Shown in pieces: positions 4,835 through 5,324 of a stretch of 5,324 bases of DNA (positions are counted from its first letter, which is position 1; every line of letters begins with the position of its first letter). Both the position numbers and the translations under genes were made by a program. The stretch lies in NCBI GenBank assembly GCA_947589175.1, contig CANPZR010000193.1, positions 1-5,324 on the forward strand. The letters are read 5' to 3'. The notes beneath the pieces were generated by a model that was not told the DNA's origin, ran no database searches, and saw only the letters and a list, made by a program, of their open reading frames with translations. The DNA is from an uncultured Lachnospiraceae bacterium. Its GTDB lineage: Bacteria > Bacillota > Clostridia > Lachnospirales > Lachnospiraceae.

Positions 4835-5324
4835 ATGGGAGATACAACGGACAAGATTCATTACCATCCGGGATTTTACGGAGCAACCGAGCTGGAGTTT
4901 CGATTTGAAAGGGCGGAGCTTAATTTTACTATTGAGTACACTCTGTTCAAGGAACCTACGCGCATTGATATGCTGGTGGTCACGAAGGAGCAGGGCGCTC
5001 TGCTGGACAATGAGGTCGGCAGGATTTTCAAGCAATACAACATCTTGGAGTACAAAAGTCCGAATCAGGAGCTGTCGATTGATGATTTTTTCAAGGTGTG
5101 CGGATACGGCTGCATGTATAAGGCGCAGGGGGAAAATGTAAATCAGATACCTGAGGATCAGATTACGGTTTCTCTGTTCCGTGACACATATCCCAGGGAA
5201 CTGTTCAAGGCCCTGGAGGAGTCCGGGCGCACTATTGAACAGCCCTATCCGGGGATTTATTACATAAAGGGCAGGTTAATGTTTGACACGCAGATTGTTG
5301 TCATGAAACAGCTTGAGGCAGATA
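4835..5324 (+). CDS. PD-(D/E)XK-like protein of a Lachnospiraceae multicopy family (3' partial)
   Basis: The ATG at 4835 follows AGGGGG (4823-4828) by six bases, and the frame stays open to the right edge (163 codons visible). The protein begins MGDTTDKIHYHPGFYGA and contains RIDMLVV (43-49), NEVGRIF (59-65), LEYKSPN (71-77), IDDFFK (82-87), a Tyr/Cys-rich CGYGCMYK, LFRDTYPRELFK and YPGIYYIKG. Asp45 followed by a strand ending Glu72-X-Lys74 fits the core of the PD-(D/E)XK nuclease fold, also found in Rpn/transposase-associated proteins. This is a pattern match only. From memory, relatives occur in several copies per Lachnospiraceae genome and are sometimes labelled 3-isopropylmalate dehydrogenase; nothing in the visible part supports that label. 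The C-terminal part is outside the window, so completeness cannot be judged. It has its own promoter and is probably not co-transcribed with the CBM2-like gene. Confidence 0.75.
   Translation, partial: MGDTTDKIHYHPGFYGATELEFRFERAELNFTIEYTLFKEPTRIDMLVVTKEQGALLDNEVGRIFKQYNILEYKSPNQELSIDDFFKVCGYGCMYKAQGENVNQIPEDQITVSLFRDTYPRELFKALEESGRTIEQPYPGIYYIKGRLMFDTQIVVMKQLEAD

Overview
The window suggests a Clostridia genome, most likely Lachnospiraceae. This rests on the gene types: a PCCQH-type methyltransferase, a multidomain cyclic-di-GMP protein, a secreted protein with CBM2-like modules, and a start motif MGDTTDKIHYHPGFYGA that I recall as typical of a multicopy Lachnospiraceae family. There is no rRNA or tRNA, so the assignment is an inference. 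All supported genes lie on the + strand.

Left half (1-2991): a GC-rich two-gene unit. The first gene enters from the left edge and encodes a Rossmann-fold SAM-dependent methyltransferase of the Methyltransf_32 type. Three bases after its stop begins a 683-residue protein with the order receiver, HD-GYP, GGDEF, then a fourth domain that looks like a decayed GGDEF. The HD-GYP and GGDEF centres appear intact, so the protein could both break down and make cyclic di-GMP. The receiver has lost its phosphorylation residues (Asn for Asp, Val for Thr/Ser, Met for Lys), and the fourth domain keeps an RxxD five residues before SPTQQ, where GGDEF would sit. It therefore looks like a second-messenger enzyme with two catalytically dead sensor or scaffold domains.

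Middle (2992-3455): no convincing gene. It holds an imperfect direct duplication of about 44 bases, a strong nested hairpin ending in a T-run (terminator), three copies of a short repeat around ATGACTGTTCACAGGG, and a good promoter (TTGCAC, 17 bp, TATAAT) for the next gene.

Right half (3456-5324): AT-richer. A 383-residue secreted protein has a signal peptide, a very acidic linker and two CBM2-like modules, the second lacking one of the three expected binding-face tryptophans. Next is a 227-base gap with a weak terminator, a short coding-like stretch interrupted by a stop (probable gene remnant), and a promoter preceded by an inverted repeat. The last gene, cut by the right edge, encodes a protein with a PD-(D/E)XK-like pattern; its function is not established.

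The left operon is a signalling/housekeeping block. The right half looks like accessory DNA, with repeats, a gene remnant and a member of a multicopy family. No link between the two halves is shown by the sequence.
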